Source: Leptofilum sp050292445 (GTDB lineage: Bacteria > Chloroflexota > Anaerolineae > Promineifilales > Promineifilaceae). From it: a DNA stretch of 14,858 nt. Location of the stretch: assembly GCA_050292445.1 (NCBI GenBank), contig JBNKLQ010000147.1, positions 1-14,858 of the forward strand, in the 5' to 3' direction. The position numbers were made by a program, and so were the translations under genes. Below are positions 1 to 7,607 of the stretch, in pieces (within the stretch, counting starts at the first letter, position 1; each line of letters begins with the position of its first letter). Under the pieces are notes generated by a model. It did no database searches. It was not told the origin of the DNA and saw only the letters and a program-made list of their open reading frames with translations.

Positions 1-1401
1 AGCCGCACGCTGCACATGGCCGAAACCACGCTCAAAAAGATGGCCTATGGCGGCATGTATGATCAACTGGGCGGCGGTTTTGCTCGCTACTCAACAGACG
101 TGGATTGGCTGGTGCCTCATTTTGAGAAGATGCTGTACGACAATGCCTTGCTGGCTCGTGCCTACCTGCACGCCTACCAAATTACCCAGGAGCCGCTCTA
201 CCGCCGTATCGTGGAGGAAACGCTGGATTTTGTAAAGCGTGAACTAAGCCACGAAGACGGCGGTTTCTACAGCAGCTACGATGCCGACAGCGAAGGGGAA
301 GAGGGCAAATTTTACACCTGGTCTGCCGCCGAAATTGATGAACATTTAGGCGAAGATGCGAAGCTGTTCAAGCTGTACTACGATGTGACTGAACAGGGCA
401 ATTGGGAAGGCAGCAACATTCTCAACATCAAAAAGGAGCTTGATGAAGTGGCCTGGGCCACCAAAATGAGCGAGGAAAAGGCGCAGGCGAAGCTGGCCGC
501 AGCCAAACAAAAATTGGTTGATATTCGCGCCCAGCGCGTTTGGCCAGGGTTGGATGACAAGGTGCTGACGGCCTGGAACGGGCTGATGTTGGCGGCTTTT
601 GCCGAGGCGGGGCGCGTTTTGCAACGGCCGGATTGTACGGAAACGGCCGTTCTCAATGCCCAGTTCCTCTACAAAAATTTACGCAGCGAAGACGGCCGTC
701 TGCTGCGCACCTGGAAATCGGGCGCGGGCGCTGGGGACAGCGCTGCCAAATACAATGGCTATCTGGAAGATTACGCTTATCTGGCCGATGGTCTGCTGGC
801 ACTTTACCAAACTACCTTTGATGAGCAGTGGTTCACCTGGGCGCAAGAACTGGCGGAAACGATGCTCACCCACTTCCGTGACGCCGACAACGGCGGCTTT
901 TACGACACATCAGATGATCATGAAGCGTTGATCCACCGGCCCAAAGATTTGCAGGACAATGCCGTGCCCAGCGCCAACGCGATGGCGGCGCACGTTTTGC
1001 TCAAGCTGAGTTTGTACACGGGGAATTTGGATTATTGGGGCGTGGCAGAAACGGCCGTATCTTCTCTTTATGGCGCGATGGTGCAATATCCCAATGCTTT
1101 TGCTCACTGGCTGTGTGCGGCCGTATTCATCACCAGCAATCCGCAAGAAGTGGCCATCTACGGCGACCCTGGCTTTGCCGATACCGAAGCGCTGATTAGC
1201 ACTACCTTTGCCGCCTTCCGCCCCAATCTGGTTGTGGCAGCTGGCGACAGCACCAGCAGTGTGCCGCTCCTGGCTGATCGCCGAAAGTTGGATGATAAAG
1301 CCACGGCCTACGTCTGCCGCCGCTTCGTTTGCCAGCAGCCAGTGAATACGCCGGAGGCGCTAACCGAACAACTTACCGTTTTCCCTGGAGGAAATCTATG
1401 A
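1..1401 (+). CDS. YyaL/SPATA20-family protein (DUF255), 5' end cut by window
   Basis: The reading frame is open from base 1, so the start codon and the N-terminal thioredoxin-like DUF255 domain lie upstream. About 466 residues are present, of a family usually near 680-700. Visible family motifs are GGMYDQLGGGF (residues 17-27 counted from base 1), WLVPHFEKMLYDNALL just after it, DADSEGEEGKFYTW, and GGFYDTSDD followed by DNAVPSANA. These belong to the alpha/alpha-barrel part that resembles N-acylglucosamine 2-epimerase and cellobiose epimerase folds. The family is conserved from bacteria to man, but its reaction is not settled; a redox or sugar-processing role is only inferred from the folds. 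The stop codon overlaps the next start as ATGA, so the two genes are probably translationally coupled. It contains three ACGGCCGT octamers. The family call is secure, the function is not. Confidence 0.9.
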   Translation, partial: SRTLHMAETTLKKMAYGGMYDQLGGGFARYSTDVDWLVPHFEKMLYDNALLARAYLHAYQITQEPLYRRIVEETLDFVKRELSHEDGGFYSSYDADSEGEEGKFYTWSAAEIDEHLGEDAKLFKLYYDVTEQGNWEGSNILNIKKELDEVAWATKMSEEKAQAKLAAAKQKLVDIRAQRVWPGLDDKVLTAWNGLMLAAFAEAGRVLQRPDCTETAVLNAQFLYKNLRSEDGRLLRTWKSGAGAGDSAAKYNGYLEDYAYLADGLLALYQTTFDEQWFTWAQELAETMLTHFRDADNGGFYDTSDDHEALIHRPKDLQDNAVPSANAMAAHVLLKLSLYTGNLDYWGVAETAVSSLYGAMVQYPNAFAHWLCAAVFITSNPQEVAIYGDPGFADTEALISTTFAAFRPNLVVAAGDSTSSVPLLADRRKLDDKATAYVCRRFVCQQPVNTPEALTEQLTVFPGGNL

Positions 1402-2537
1402 CAGAATCGCCATTAACGCTAGGTGTGATTGGCACAGCCACCAAGCAAAATGAAAAGCGTGCGCCACTTGATCCGGCACATCTGGACCAAATCGACCCTG
1501 CCTTGCGCCAGCGCATTTTTTTGGAATCGGGGTATGGTCACCGCTTCAACATGTCTGATGCAGAATTGAAGCAGCAGGTGGCTGGACTCATGTCTCGTGA
1601 AGCATTGTTTGCGCACTGCGACATCATCTTGCTAGCCAAACCCACGGAAGCCGATTTTCCTTCGTTTCGTGAAGGACAGATTGTGTGGGGCTGGCCCCAC
1701 TGCGTCCAGGGGGAAGCCATTACCCAGGTGGGCATCGACAAACGGCTGACTTTTATTGCCTGGGAAGCGATGAATATTTGGCGCAACGATGCCTGGCAGG
1801 CGCACGTTTTCCAAAAGAACAATGAACTGGCGGGGTATGCTAGTGTGCTGCATGCTTTGCAGTTGAATGGCATGACAGGTTCGTATGGGCCGCCAAAACG
1901 AGCGGCCGTTATTGGTTTTGGTTCCACTGGCCGGGGGGCGCTTCATGCGCTGCGCGGGCAAGGATTTACTGACGTCACCGCCTTCACGTTTCGCCCACAG
2001 TTAGGAATTGTGGCCCAAATGCCTGGGCTTGATTATCGGGAATACAGCATAACGGCCGCAGGTGAACCGATGGTTGAGCAGGATGGGCAAACGGTCTCAA
2101 TGGCCGAGGCTCTGGCTAGCTTTGACATTGTGGTGAACTGTATTTTTCAGGACCCCAATCAACCGCTGCTTTTTGTGCGTGGTGCTGAGATTAACAAGTT
2201 TCAGCCTGGCTCTTTGATTATTGATGTGAGCTGTGATGCGGGCATGGGCTTCGATTTTGCGCAGCCTACCTCTTTCAATGATCCAATCTTTACGGTTGGC
2301 AAAGGGATTACCTACTACGCCGTTGATCATTCACCATCTTATTTGTGGCGCTCGGCGACTTACGAGATTAGTATGGCACTCATGCCATACATTGACGTCG
2401 TCATGGGTGGTCCAACCGCCTGGCATGAAAATGAAACGATTCGTCGCGCTATCGAGATCGAAAAAGGTGTTATTTTAAACGAGAATATCTTGCGTTTTCA
2501 AAATCGGTCAGCGGCTTACCCACACGAAAAAATTTAA
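1398..2537 (+). CDS. Alanine dehydrogenase/PNT-like NAD-dependent oxidoreductase
   Basis: This is a 379-residue protein. I start it at the ATG at 1398 because GGAGGA lies at 1387-1392 and the start overlaps the previous stop as ATGA; a longer reading from 1329 would lack this support. The N-terminal half matches the AlaDh/PNT substrate domain: GVIGTATKQNEKRAPL (residues 9-24), a conserved Lys in LLAKP (K81) and GWPHC (98-102). The second domain is a Rossmann fold with GFGSTG (173-178). The whole resembles the group annotated variously as alanine dehydrogenase, saccharopine dehydrogenase-like or N5-(carboxyethyl)ornithine synthase. The chemistry is therefore likely NAD(P)-dependent oxidation or reductive amination of an amino or imino acid, but the substrate cannot be read from the sequence. 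It is followed 16 bases later by a small gene with its own ribosome site. Confidence 0.82.
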   Translation: MTESPLTLGVIGTATKQNEKRAPLDPAHLDQIDPALRQRIFLESGYGHRFNMSDAELKQQVAGLMSREALFAHCDIILLAKPTEADFPSFREGQIVWGWPHCVQGEAITQVGIDKRLTFIAWEAMNIWRNDAWQAHVFQKNNELAGYASVLHALQLNGMTGSYGPPKRAAVIGFGSTGRGALHALRGQGFTDVTAFTFRPQLGIVAQMPGLDYREYSITAAGEPMVEQDGQTVSMAEALASFDIVVNCIFQDPNQPLLFVRGAEINKFQPGSLIIDVSCDAGMGFDFAQPTSFNDPIFTVGKGITYYAVDHSPSYLWRSATYEISMALMPYIDVVMGGPTAWHENETIRRAIEIEKGVILNENILRFQNRSAAYPHEKI

Positions 2538-2553
2538 TCAGGAGGAACGGCTG

Positions 2554-2739
2554 ATGAGTCAACCAAACTTTGTTGATGTCCAACGTGAATTGGCTGAAAA
2601 AGTGCGCGATGCCTGTGTAAAGGCGGCCGTTTCTGGCTTTGGGCAGGCACGGATGGATGGCTTGTGTGCGGAGGGGGCGGTGGAAACGGCCGTTTCCGCC
2701 ATACAAAACCTTAACCTGGATAAACTACTAAACGCATGA
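2554..2739 (+). CDS. Small conserved-looking protein of unknown function (61 aa)
   Basis: This 61-residue protein is preceded by AGGAGG at 2541-2546, eight bases from the ATG, and its stop overlaps the next gene as ATGA. Both facts argue that it is truly translated. It is mostly helical by composition, soluble and without a signal or membrane segment. The central stretch FGQARMDGLCAEGAVETAV (residues 29-47) carries the only second cysteine (C38), besides C21. I have an impression of similar short proteins with a GLC-EG core in other phyla, sometimes labelled acetyltransferase, but at this length it cannot be a complete enzyme of that type. It holds one ACGGCCGT copy inside a 16-base perfect palindrome (GGAAACGGCCGTTTCC, 2682-2697) and a one-base variant at 2623-2630. 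Function unknown; the operon position suggests service to the dehydrogenase or the DUF488 protein. Confidence 0.7.
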   Translation: MSQPNFVDVQRELAEKVRDACVKAAVSGFGQARMDGLCAEGAVETAVSAIQNLNLDKLLNA

Positions 2740-3101
2740 AATACGACGAAATCGCCCTGAAACTTAAAAGAATTTATGATGACCCTGCCCCCACCGACGG
2801 CTTCCGTGTATTGGTGGATCGCCTCTGGCCACGCGGTGTCAGCAAAGAAGATGCCCAGATCGATTTGTGGCTGGGTGGCATTGGCCCTTCCCCCAGCTTG
2901 CGCAAATGGTTTAACCACGACCCGGCCCGCTGGGATGAATTCCTCGACCGTTACTTTGCCGAGCTGGACGAAAACCCAGAAATGATTACCGAACTGTTCC
3001 AAAAAGCAACATCCGGGCAGATCACCCTGCTTTATGCCGCCAAAGATGTACGGCACAATCATGCCGTGGCGCTAAAGATGTATCTGGAAGGAGAAGAGTG
3101 A
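2736..3101 (+). CDS. DUF488 family protein (YeaO-like)
   Basis: This 121-residue protein is full length for the family. Diagnostic motifs are RVLVDRLWPRGVSKEDA (residues 24-40), DLWLGGIGPSPSLRKWF (43-59), and W-DEF--RY in the middle. The C-terminal stretch ITLLYAAKDVRHNHA is the typical last strand-helix unit, holding the conserved ALxYxxKD-like sequence. The fold is small alpha/beta and cytoplasmic; no enzyme activity is established for the family, which includes E. coli YeaO. The start is fixed by the ATGA overlap with the preceding 61-codon gene, and no separate ribosome site is needed if translation is coupled. It is the last gene of the plus-strand operon and converges on the MerR gene. 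Confidence 0.9.
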   Translation: MKYDEIALKLKRIYDDPAPTDGFRVLVDRLWPRGVSKEDAQIDLWLGGIGPSPSLRKWFNHDPARWDEFLDRYFAELDENPEMITELFQKATSGQITLLYAAKDVRHNHAVALKMYLEGEE

Positions 3102-3145
3102 GGGAGCAAAGGGAGGAACGGCCGTTTCGCCGCTCCCCTCATTTT
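3102..3145. terminator. Possible weak terminator between converging genes
   Basis: GGGAGC at 3102-3107 pairs with GCTCCC at 3132-3137. The loop contains the self-complementary AACGGCCGTT at 3117-3126, and a short ATTTTG follows. It directly follows the DUF488 stop codon and lies between two converging transcripts. The T-run is short, so this is a weak call. Confidence 0.35.
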
Positions 3146-3154
3146 GCACAAAAA

Positions 3155-3556
3155 TCAGTCACAAGGTTCGGTCGGTTCGCCAGTTAAAATGCCATTGTAA
3201 TGAGCAATCTTGCGATCCAGGTGATCCATGTGATCTTGCAACTCGGTGATGTGAGCAGCCAACTGCCGCCGATGCTCGCTCAACACCTCAATTCGATCCG
3301 CGATGGTGCCGTCGCCCTGGCGGGCAAACTCCATGAACACCTGCATTTGCTGAATCGGCATTCCGGTAGCCCGCAGCAGCTTGAGGAAATGAATCCAGCC
3401 CAAATCCTCCTCAGCGTAACGTCGATGTCCGTTTTCCAACCGACTGATATGCTCTAGCAAGCCAATCTTCTCGTAGTAGCGCAGCGTATGCGCTGACAAG
3501 TCGGTCATCTCCGCCACTTCTTGAATAGTGTAGGTTTTTTCTTGTAATTCAATCAT
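3155..3556 (-). CDS. MerR-family transcriptional regulator
   Basis: This 133-residue protein is of normal length for the small MerR group. The N-terminal winged helix-turn-helix reads YTIQEVAEMTDLSAHTLRYYE (residues 9-29, shown with the typical TLRYYE-IGLL signature at 24-34), with RRYAEEDL as the wing. Residues about 85-120 form a heptad-like helix suited to the antiparallel coiled-coil dimer of the family. Only one cysteine (C132) is present, so metal sensing of the MerR/CueR kind is unlikely. The effector-binding part is short, as in AdhR-type regulators that sense aldehydes or electrophiles; this comparison is inference. It is the second gene of an operon with an aldo/keto reductase and overlaps its stop as ATGA. 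It probably binds the dyad at 4574-4593 and so controls its own operon. Confidence 0.93.
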   Translation of the reverse strand: MIELQEKTYTIQEVAEMTDLSAHTLRYYEKIGLLEHISRLENGHRRYAEEDLGWIHFLKLLRATGMPIQQMQVFMEFARQGDGTIADRIEVLSEHRRQLAAHITELQDHMDHLDRKIAHYNGILTGEPTEPCD

Positions 3557-4533
3557 GCCATTACCGCTTCCTCTCGCTCCAGCAGCTGCTCGATTTCGGC
3601 CATCTGCTCTGGCTTTAAAGGCCCAAATTCCATAGCCGCCGCGTTTTCTCTCGCCTGTGCTTCGGTGCGGATGCCGGGGATAGGCACCACTTGTTCACCT
3701 ACAGCCCACAGCCAGGCCAGCGCACCTTGAACCACGGAACGGCCGTTGCTCATCAAAATCTCCCGAATTTTAGCACGATTGGCCACAATTTTGGCGATGC
3801 GCTCTGCCGGGAACTCACGATAGCGCACGTCGGTGGTCGTAAACTGTGCATCCGTGTCGTACTTGTCAGAGAGAAAGCCCATGAGCAGCGGACTGCGTAC
3901 CAGGCTGGTCAGCTCTGCCTGCTTGGTGAAGTTAAACATGGCCGTGGCTGGGTCCATCACGTTTGCCGCGTGCTGAATGACGGCGCAGTGTTCCCCAGCG
4001 GCAAACAATTTTGCCAGGGCCACATCATCCGTGCTCCAGCCATAGGTGCGGATTTTGCCCTGGGTTACCAGTTTTTCCAGCCCATCCAGAAGCTCCGGCA
4101 CGCGTTCCGGCGGGAACTCCCACATGTGCAGCTGATAAATGTCGATCACATCTGTGTTCAGGTGGCGCAGGCTCCGTTCACATTCAAACGCCAGGTTCTG
4201 CAAGATAGCCTCTGGCGATTCGTAGGCTACCTTCTTGACTGCTTCATCCACGTCAAAGCCAAATTTGGTAGCAATCACCACCTCATCGCGGCGGCCTTGA
4301 ATCGCTTGGGCGACGATCGCTTCGCTGTGACCGGTGCCATAATTTGCGGCCGTATCAATCAGGTTAATCCCAGCATCCAGCGCGGCGTGAATGGCGCGAA
4401 TAGAGGCCGCATCATCCACCTTGCCCCAGCCCGCCTGATTATCGATAAACACCCATTCGCCACCAATGGCCCAGGCCCCCAATCCCATTGGGCTGATTTG
4501 TAAATCGCTATTTTTGAGGGTTTTGTATTGCAT
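3553..4533 (-). CDS. Aldo/keto reductase
   Basis: This is a 326-residue cytoplasmic NADPH-dependent reductase of the (beta/alpha)8 AKR fold, full length. The catalytic tetrad is visible: D60 and Y65 in NLIDTAANYGTGHSE, K90 in ATKFGF, and H136 in YQLHMW. The C-terminal cofactor region VVPIPGIRTEAQARENAAA (about residues 282-300) is the usual NADP-phosphate binding pattern (I/V-PG-R...N). It resembles the YajO/YccK-like and GSP69-like group acting on small aldehydes or ketones, but the substrate is not readable. The ribosome site TAAAGGAG is at 4548-4541, seven bases before the ATG. It is the first gene of a two-gene operon with a MerR regulator, under a MerR-type promoter, which suggests induction by a reactive aldehyde or redox signal. 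Confidence 0.94.
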   Translation of the reverse strand: MQYKTLKNSDLQISPMGLGAWAIGGEWVFIDNQAGWGKVDDAASIRAIHAALDAGINLIDTAANYGTGHSEAIVAQAIQGRRDEVVIATKFGFDVDEAVKKVAYESPEAILQNLAFECERSLRHLNTDVIDIYQLHMWEFPPERVPELLDGLEKLVTQGKIRTYGWSTDDVALAKLFAAGEHCAVIQHAANVMDPATAMFNFTKQAELTSLVRSPLLMGFLSDKYDTDAQFTTTDVRYREFPAERIAKIVANRAKIREILMSNGRSVVQGALAWLWAVGEQVVPIPGIRTEAQARENAAAMEFGPLKPEQMAEIEQLLEREEAVMA

Positions 4534-4565
4534 CAGTTTGCTCCTTTACTTGATCTATTGGAGCC

Positions 4566-4596
4566 ACTGTACAACTTAGAGTGCGCTTTAAGTCAA
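4566..4596 (-). promoter_or_regulatory. MerR-type promoter with 19-bp spacer and operator dyad
   Basis: Reading the minus strand, TTGACT (4596-4591) is the -35 and TACAGT (4571-4566) the -10, separated by exactly 19 bp. MerR-family activators recognise such over-long spacers and untwist them. The spacer and flanks hold the 20-bp dyad ACTTAnAGnGCnCTnTAAGT (4574-4593), where only the central positions depart from perfect symmetry. The predicted start of transcription is near 4559, about 25 bases before the reductase ATG. Confidence 0.85.
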
Positions 4597-4630
4597 GGGG
4601 AACTTTGGGAATGAGGGCAAACAATCTTCC

Positions 4631-4667
4631 CAAAGAAAAAGCACCTCCTGACAAACCAGGAGGTGCT
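4631..4667 (-). terminator. Strong intrinsic terminator of the secreted-protein gene
   Basis: On the minus strand AGCACCTCCTG (4667-4657) pairs perfectly over 11 bp with CAGGAGGTGCT (4650-4640) around a six-base loop. TTTTTCTTTG follows at 4640-4631. This is a canonical Rho-independent terminator, about 95 bases past the stop codon of the 923-residue gene. A plus-strand transcript would lack a T-run, so it acts in one direction. Confidence 0.92.
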
Positions 4668-4683
4668 CACCTTCTTGAAACCC

Positions 4684-4742
4684 AGACCCTAAGGGTTTGC
4701 CTTGTAAGGCTTCAGTGTTTAGGTGCTAAACCCTTAGGGTCT
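4684..4742. repeat. 59-bp inverted-repeat hairpin element, copy 1
   Basis: The 15-bp arms AGACCCTAAGGGTTT (4684-4698) and AAACCCTTAGGGTCT (4728-4742) are perfect reverse complements. Just inside the left arm lies a small dyad, GCCTT-GT-AAGGC (4699-4710). Each arm is itself almost palindromic about ACCCTAAGGGT. The element sits 17 bases past the stop codon of the minus-strand secreted-protein gene and before its terminator. A second copy lies at 12264-12323. It looks like a REP- or MITE-like dispersed element; the host family name is unknown to me. Confidence 0.88.
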
Positions 4743-4759
4743 TAACTTAAAGTCACCAG

Positions 4760-7531
4760 TTAATCATGCAGCTGGTAAATTATAAACTCAGCTTGCGCCA
4801 CGAGCAGCGATTTGGTTGCTTCAGGCAGGTTGGTGCGGGCTTGCACGCGCGCGATGAACATGTTCAGCTCACGAATCACGCGGTGTTCGTCCTGGCCTTG
4901 CGCCAGCACCTGGGCCGCCCGGTCCAGATTTTGCAGCAGGCGCAGGGCGCTGTTTTGGGCTAGCTGCCCGTCTGCCAGCAGCGCTTCCACATCGCTGGAG
5001 AGCACGCCCAACTGATTGGGCAGCGCCTCGCCGCCGTCAAAGACAAAGCTGGCGTTGTTGGCATCGTAAGACGGTTCTGGGTCAGGATGCACCCAGTCGT
5101 GCGGCACGCCGTTGGCGTCTACTGTCAGATCGGCAAAGTTGGTGTCGGCCAAACCCACATCAAAGCTAAAGGTGAACGATTCATTCATATGCAGAATGCC
5201 ATCTGCGCCCAAAGCCTCGGCAGGCACAGAAACCCGCGTGCCAAAGGAGTTCGCATCAGCGTTGAGCAGCACGTCGCCAGTGCCCAGATTGGCTACGGTG
5301 AAGTAAGCGTCAGTAAAGGCAACTTCAGTCACGTTCTGGAAGGTGGCTTCCACATGGTAGACACCAGCCGGAGCATTGGTCTGCGGAGTGGGATCGTAGG
5401 TGCCCACGGCATCAACCAGCTTGAGGCGGTGGTTGACGGACGGATTTTGCAGCACGTCATCAATGTAGATGGGTGGATGTCCCAGGCCATCCCAGGCACC
5501 AAAGTCAATATAGGCAGATTCGGTGCCAGCAGGCATATGAATGATCTCATCCCAATCCTGCACATCACCATCGGGCCAGATGAGCTTCATGTCGATGTCG
5601 AAGTTTTCTGCTTCTGGGCCGGTGTGGTCAAAGTGGATGTGTTCCAGTTCTGGGTCAAGGTCTAACATCACCTTTTCGCCCGCTTCCAAAGTAATGCCTT
5701 CGATGTCAAAAATGACGCTGGGGTTGCCAGGGTTAATCGGATCGTGGGCGATGACAAGTTCTGGAGCCACGATTGTTTCTGTGGCGTAGAAAGAGATGTG
5801 ATCGCCATCGGGGCTGAACGATAATTCAAACTCTTCAAACGGATCGAGGGAGATATTATTGACTCCGAGTGAGAATCCGTGGCCGTGGATGTTCAGATCG
5901 CCGTTGGTGACATTACCGTCGGTGTTGGCATGAACAAAGACAGAGTAGAAGGTGTCGTCCGCGCCGCTAAATGGAATTGTGATCCGAGGAGGAACATTGA
6001 GGCCTAAGCCACCGCGATGATGAACAACTTCTGCGCCGGGAATTTCATCAACAAAGTCGCCGGTATCTCTTTCATGCCCAGTTTCTTGGCCCACTTCATT
6101 AACGACCAGGAGGGCACCTTCACCCACATAGCGCAACGTCACATCTTCTGCCGGTTGAACAGCTGTGGCCGAATGAACGCCTACACTATTTGCAACCGCA
6201 GCACCCCCGTTATCATTACAGAAGGTACATTCAAAGTATTCACCTGGAGCATTATCACGAACATGATTCGGAGTCAATGCCATCTTATTTGTTTGACCCA
6301 TGCCTTCGTAGACTGAATCATCTTGGCCGGGTGTAGCCGTTGTCACATAGCGCCAACTGTCTTCGGCAGTGTTGACAACGATATATTGGCGCTGTTTGGG
6401 GAAGTTGTTGTCATAAACTAAGATACGTGACTCGCTGTCGCTTACCTTTTCGATTCCATACGGTGTAATGGCGTGCCCACCTGAAATTTCACCATTTGCA
6501 TCAACAATAAAGATGGCCAGAGTGTAAGGGATGGATGGTGTGGCGTTAAAGCCTGCCGTCAAAGTTGCGATCGTTTCATTGGCAGTGCCATAAATTTGAC
6601 TATTGTACACTTCATCGGTGTACTGCGTATTGTAATAGTACGAGACGTAATTTTCGATGACTTCACCAGGTAAGGTGAGATCCGAAGCTGTTACCGCACC
6701 TGATTGAATGCTGGCCGGTGAAGTATACCCTTTGAAATCCTCCTGGTTAAAGAGGTGGAGGCTGACCGCCGCCATTCCCTCACATACACCTAAATCCATA
6801 TCCGCGATCTGCGCGTCAAGCCAATCTTGGGCAGCTGCCTTTAAGACGCAGGTTTCGGCCGTATTGCCCGTTTTACAAACGTCCGGACCAAAATACATGA
6901 AGAGATCCTCAGGCAGGAGGTCGTCACTGAAATTGCGCCCTGCGACGGGGGAGTTGTGGACAAAGTTTTCAAAACCAAGTGAGTCAATAGTGACATCAAA
7001 TGGCGTACCAATGGCGTTTTTGTAGACCGCCTGCAAGGTGCCTTGCGCTTCAACTTTTGTGGTTGGATCCGAACCGTAGCCAATCACGGCTCCCGCTGGT
7101 GTGTTGAAAGGGCCATAACTACTATTCGTGAGGACTGTGCCAACGGCGAGGTTACTGTTCGCTTGTGCGACCCAAGACACTGATACAGTCGCATTAGGTG
7201 CCAAAGTGGGGATTGTTAAAACCACATAATCTGGGTTGCCGGTGTTTAGCTCACCGCCGCTTACGTAGGTGACCCCATCGAACAGGTCGTTGTAAAAACT
7301 AATATCTGTGTAAGCCTGACTGGTATGATTGACAAGCTTGAATTCGTAGATAATTTCGCCACCGGCCTGAACATAGGTTGGACCAGTTACTAAAAGGGAA
7401 AGATCGTTTGAACTTTGTGCATAAGCAATTGGCGCAGAGCCGGGTAAAGCTAAAAAGATGCCGCCCATGAGCAGCAGGGTAAAGAGGGTTAAAATTATAT
7501 TTTTGGGTAACGCTTTTGATTTATAAAACAT
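4760..7531 (-). CDS. Large secreted protein: DUF11-like domain, candidate papain-like core, FIMAH-like C-terminus
   Basis: This 923-residue protein begins with a Sec signal peptide: basic residues K4-K10, a hydrophobic core at about 12-30, and a likely cut after AYA (residue 38). Residues about 42-165 resemble a DUF11 or Ig-like beta domain (VQAGGEIIYEFKLVNHT, then LAPNATVSVSW). Residues about 215-400 carry the pattern of a papain-like cysteine peptidase: C250 in VCEGMAA, H353 in GGHAITPYGI, and D374/N375 in VYDNNFP. I infer the triad from spacing and motif style; no activity is shown. C219/C228 and C435/C438 could form disulfides or bind metal. Residues about 455-830 are acidic beta-rich repeats without a recognised family. 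Residues about 840-920 form a helical unit with FIARVQA, resembling the FIMAH domain of secreted proteins. There is no LPXTG motif. The ribosome site AGGAG lies at 7541-7537. The gene contains no ACGGCCGT octamer, unlike most neighbours. Confidence 0.85.
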   Translation of the reverse strand: MFYKSKALPKNIILTLFTLLLMGGIFLALPGSAPIAYAQSSNDLSLLVTGPTYVQAGGEIIYEFKLVNHTSQAYTDISFYNDLFDGVTYVSGGELNTGNPDYVVLTIPTLAPNATVSVSWVAQANSNLAVGTVLTNSSYGPFNTPAGAVIGYGSDPTTKVEAQGTLQAVYKNAIGTPFDVTIDSLGFENFVHNSPVAGRNFSDDLLPEDLFMYFGPDVCKTGNTAETCVLKAAAQDWLDAQIADMDLGVCEGMAAVSLHLFNQEDFKGYTSPASIQSGAVTASDLTLPGEVIENYVSYYYNTQYTDEVYNSQIYGTANETIATLTAGFNATPSIPYTLAIFIVDANGEISGGHAITPYGIEKVSDSESRILVYDNNFPKQRQYIVVNTAEDSWRYVTTATPGQDDSVYEGMGQTNKMALTPNHVRDNAPGEYFECTFCNDNGGAAVANSVGVHSATAVQPAEDVTLRYVGEGALLVVNEVGQETGHERDTGDFVDEIPGAEVVHHRGGLGLNVPPRITIPFSGADDTFYSVFVHANTDGNVTNGDLNIHGHGFSLGVNNISLDPFEEFELSFSPDGDHISFYATETIVAPELVIAHDPINPGNPSVIFDIEGITLEAGEKVMLDLDPELEHIHFDHTGPEAENFDIDMKLIWPDGDVQDWDEIIHMPAGTESAYIDFGAWDGLGHPPIYIDDVLQNPSVNHRLKLVDAVGTYDPTPQTNAPAGVYHVEATFQNVTEVAFTDAYFTVANLGTGDVLLNADANSFGTRVSVPAEALGADGILHMNESFTFSFDVGLADTNFADLTVDANGVPHDWVHPDPEPSYDANNASFVFDGGEALPNQLGVLSSDVEALLADGQLAQNSALRLLQNLDRAAQVLAQGQDEHRVIRELNMFIARVQARTNLPEATKSLLVAQAEFIIYQLHD

Positions 7532-7549
7532 TTTTTCTCCTGAAATTCT

Positions 7550-7584
7550 TTGACAAAAAAGAGTCTGATGGAAATTGTTGTCAA
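7550..7584. promoter_or_regulatory. Inverted repeat TTGACAA...TTGTCAA upstream of secreted-protein gene
   Basis: TTGACAA at 7550-7556 and TTGTCAA at 7578-7584 form a 7-bp dyad with a 21-base gap, 19-53 bases upstream of the ATG. Each half contains a consensus -35 hexamer, TTGACA, one on each strand. No convincing -10 follows on the minus strand at 17 bp. It may be a regulator site or a -35 element with a poor -10; low certainty. Confidence 0.35.
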
Positions 7585-7607
7585 TTTTTTAGATTTAGAT
7601 CATTTTC

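Noticed and set aside
3691..4503. 270-codon open frame on the plus strand
   Set aside because: It lies wholly opposite the aldo/keto reductase, whose catalytic tetrad and family motifs are intact; the plus-strand translation has no recognisable domain and no ribosome site.
4684..4742. Hairpin repeat as the terminator of the 923-residue gene, or as part of a CRISPR array
   Set aside because: A canonical terminator with a T-run lies just beyond at 4667-4631, the element has no T-run, and only two distant copies exist with no spacer series.
5087..5665. 192-codon open frame on the plus strand
   Set aside because: It is antisense to the secreted-protein gene, without a ribosome site or domain signature.
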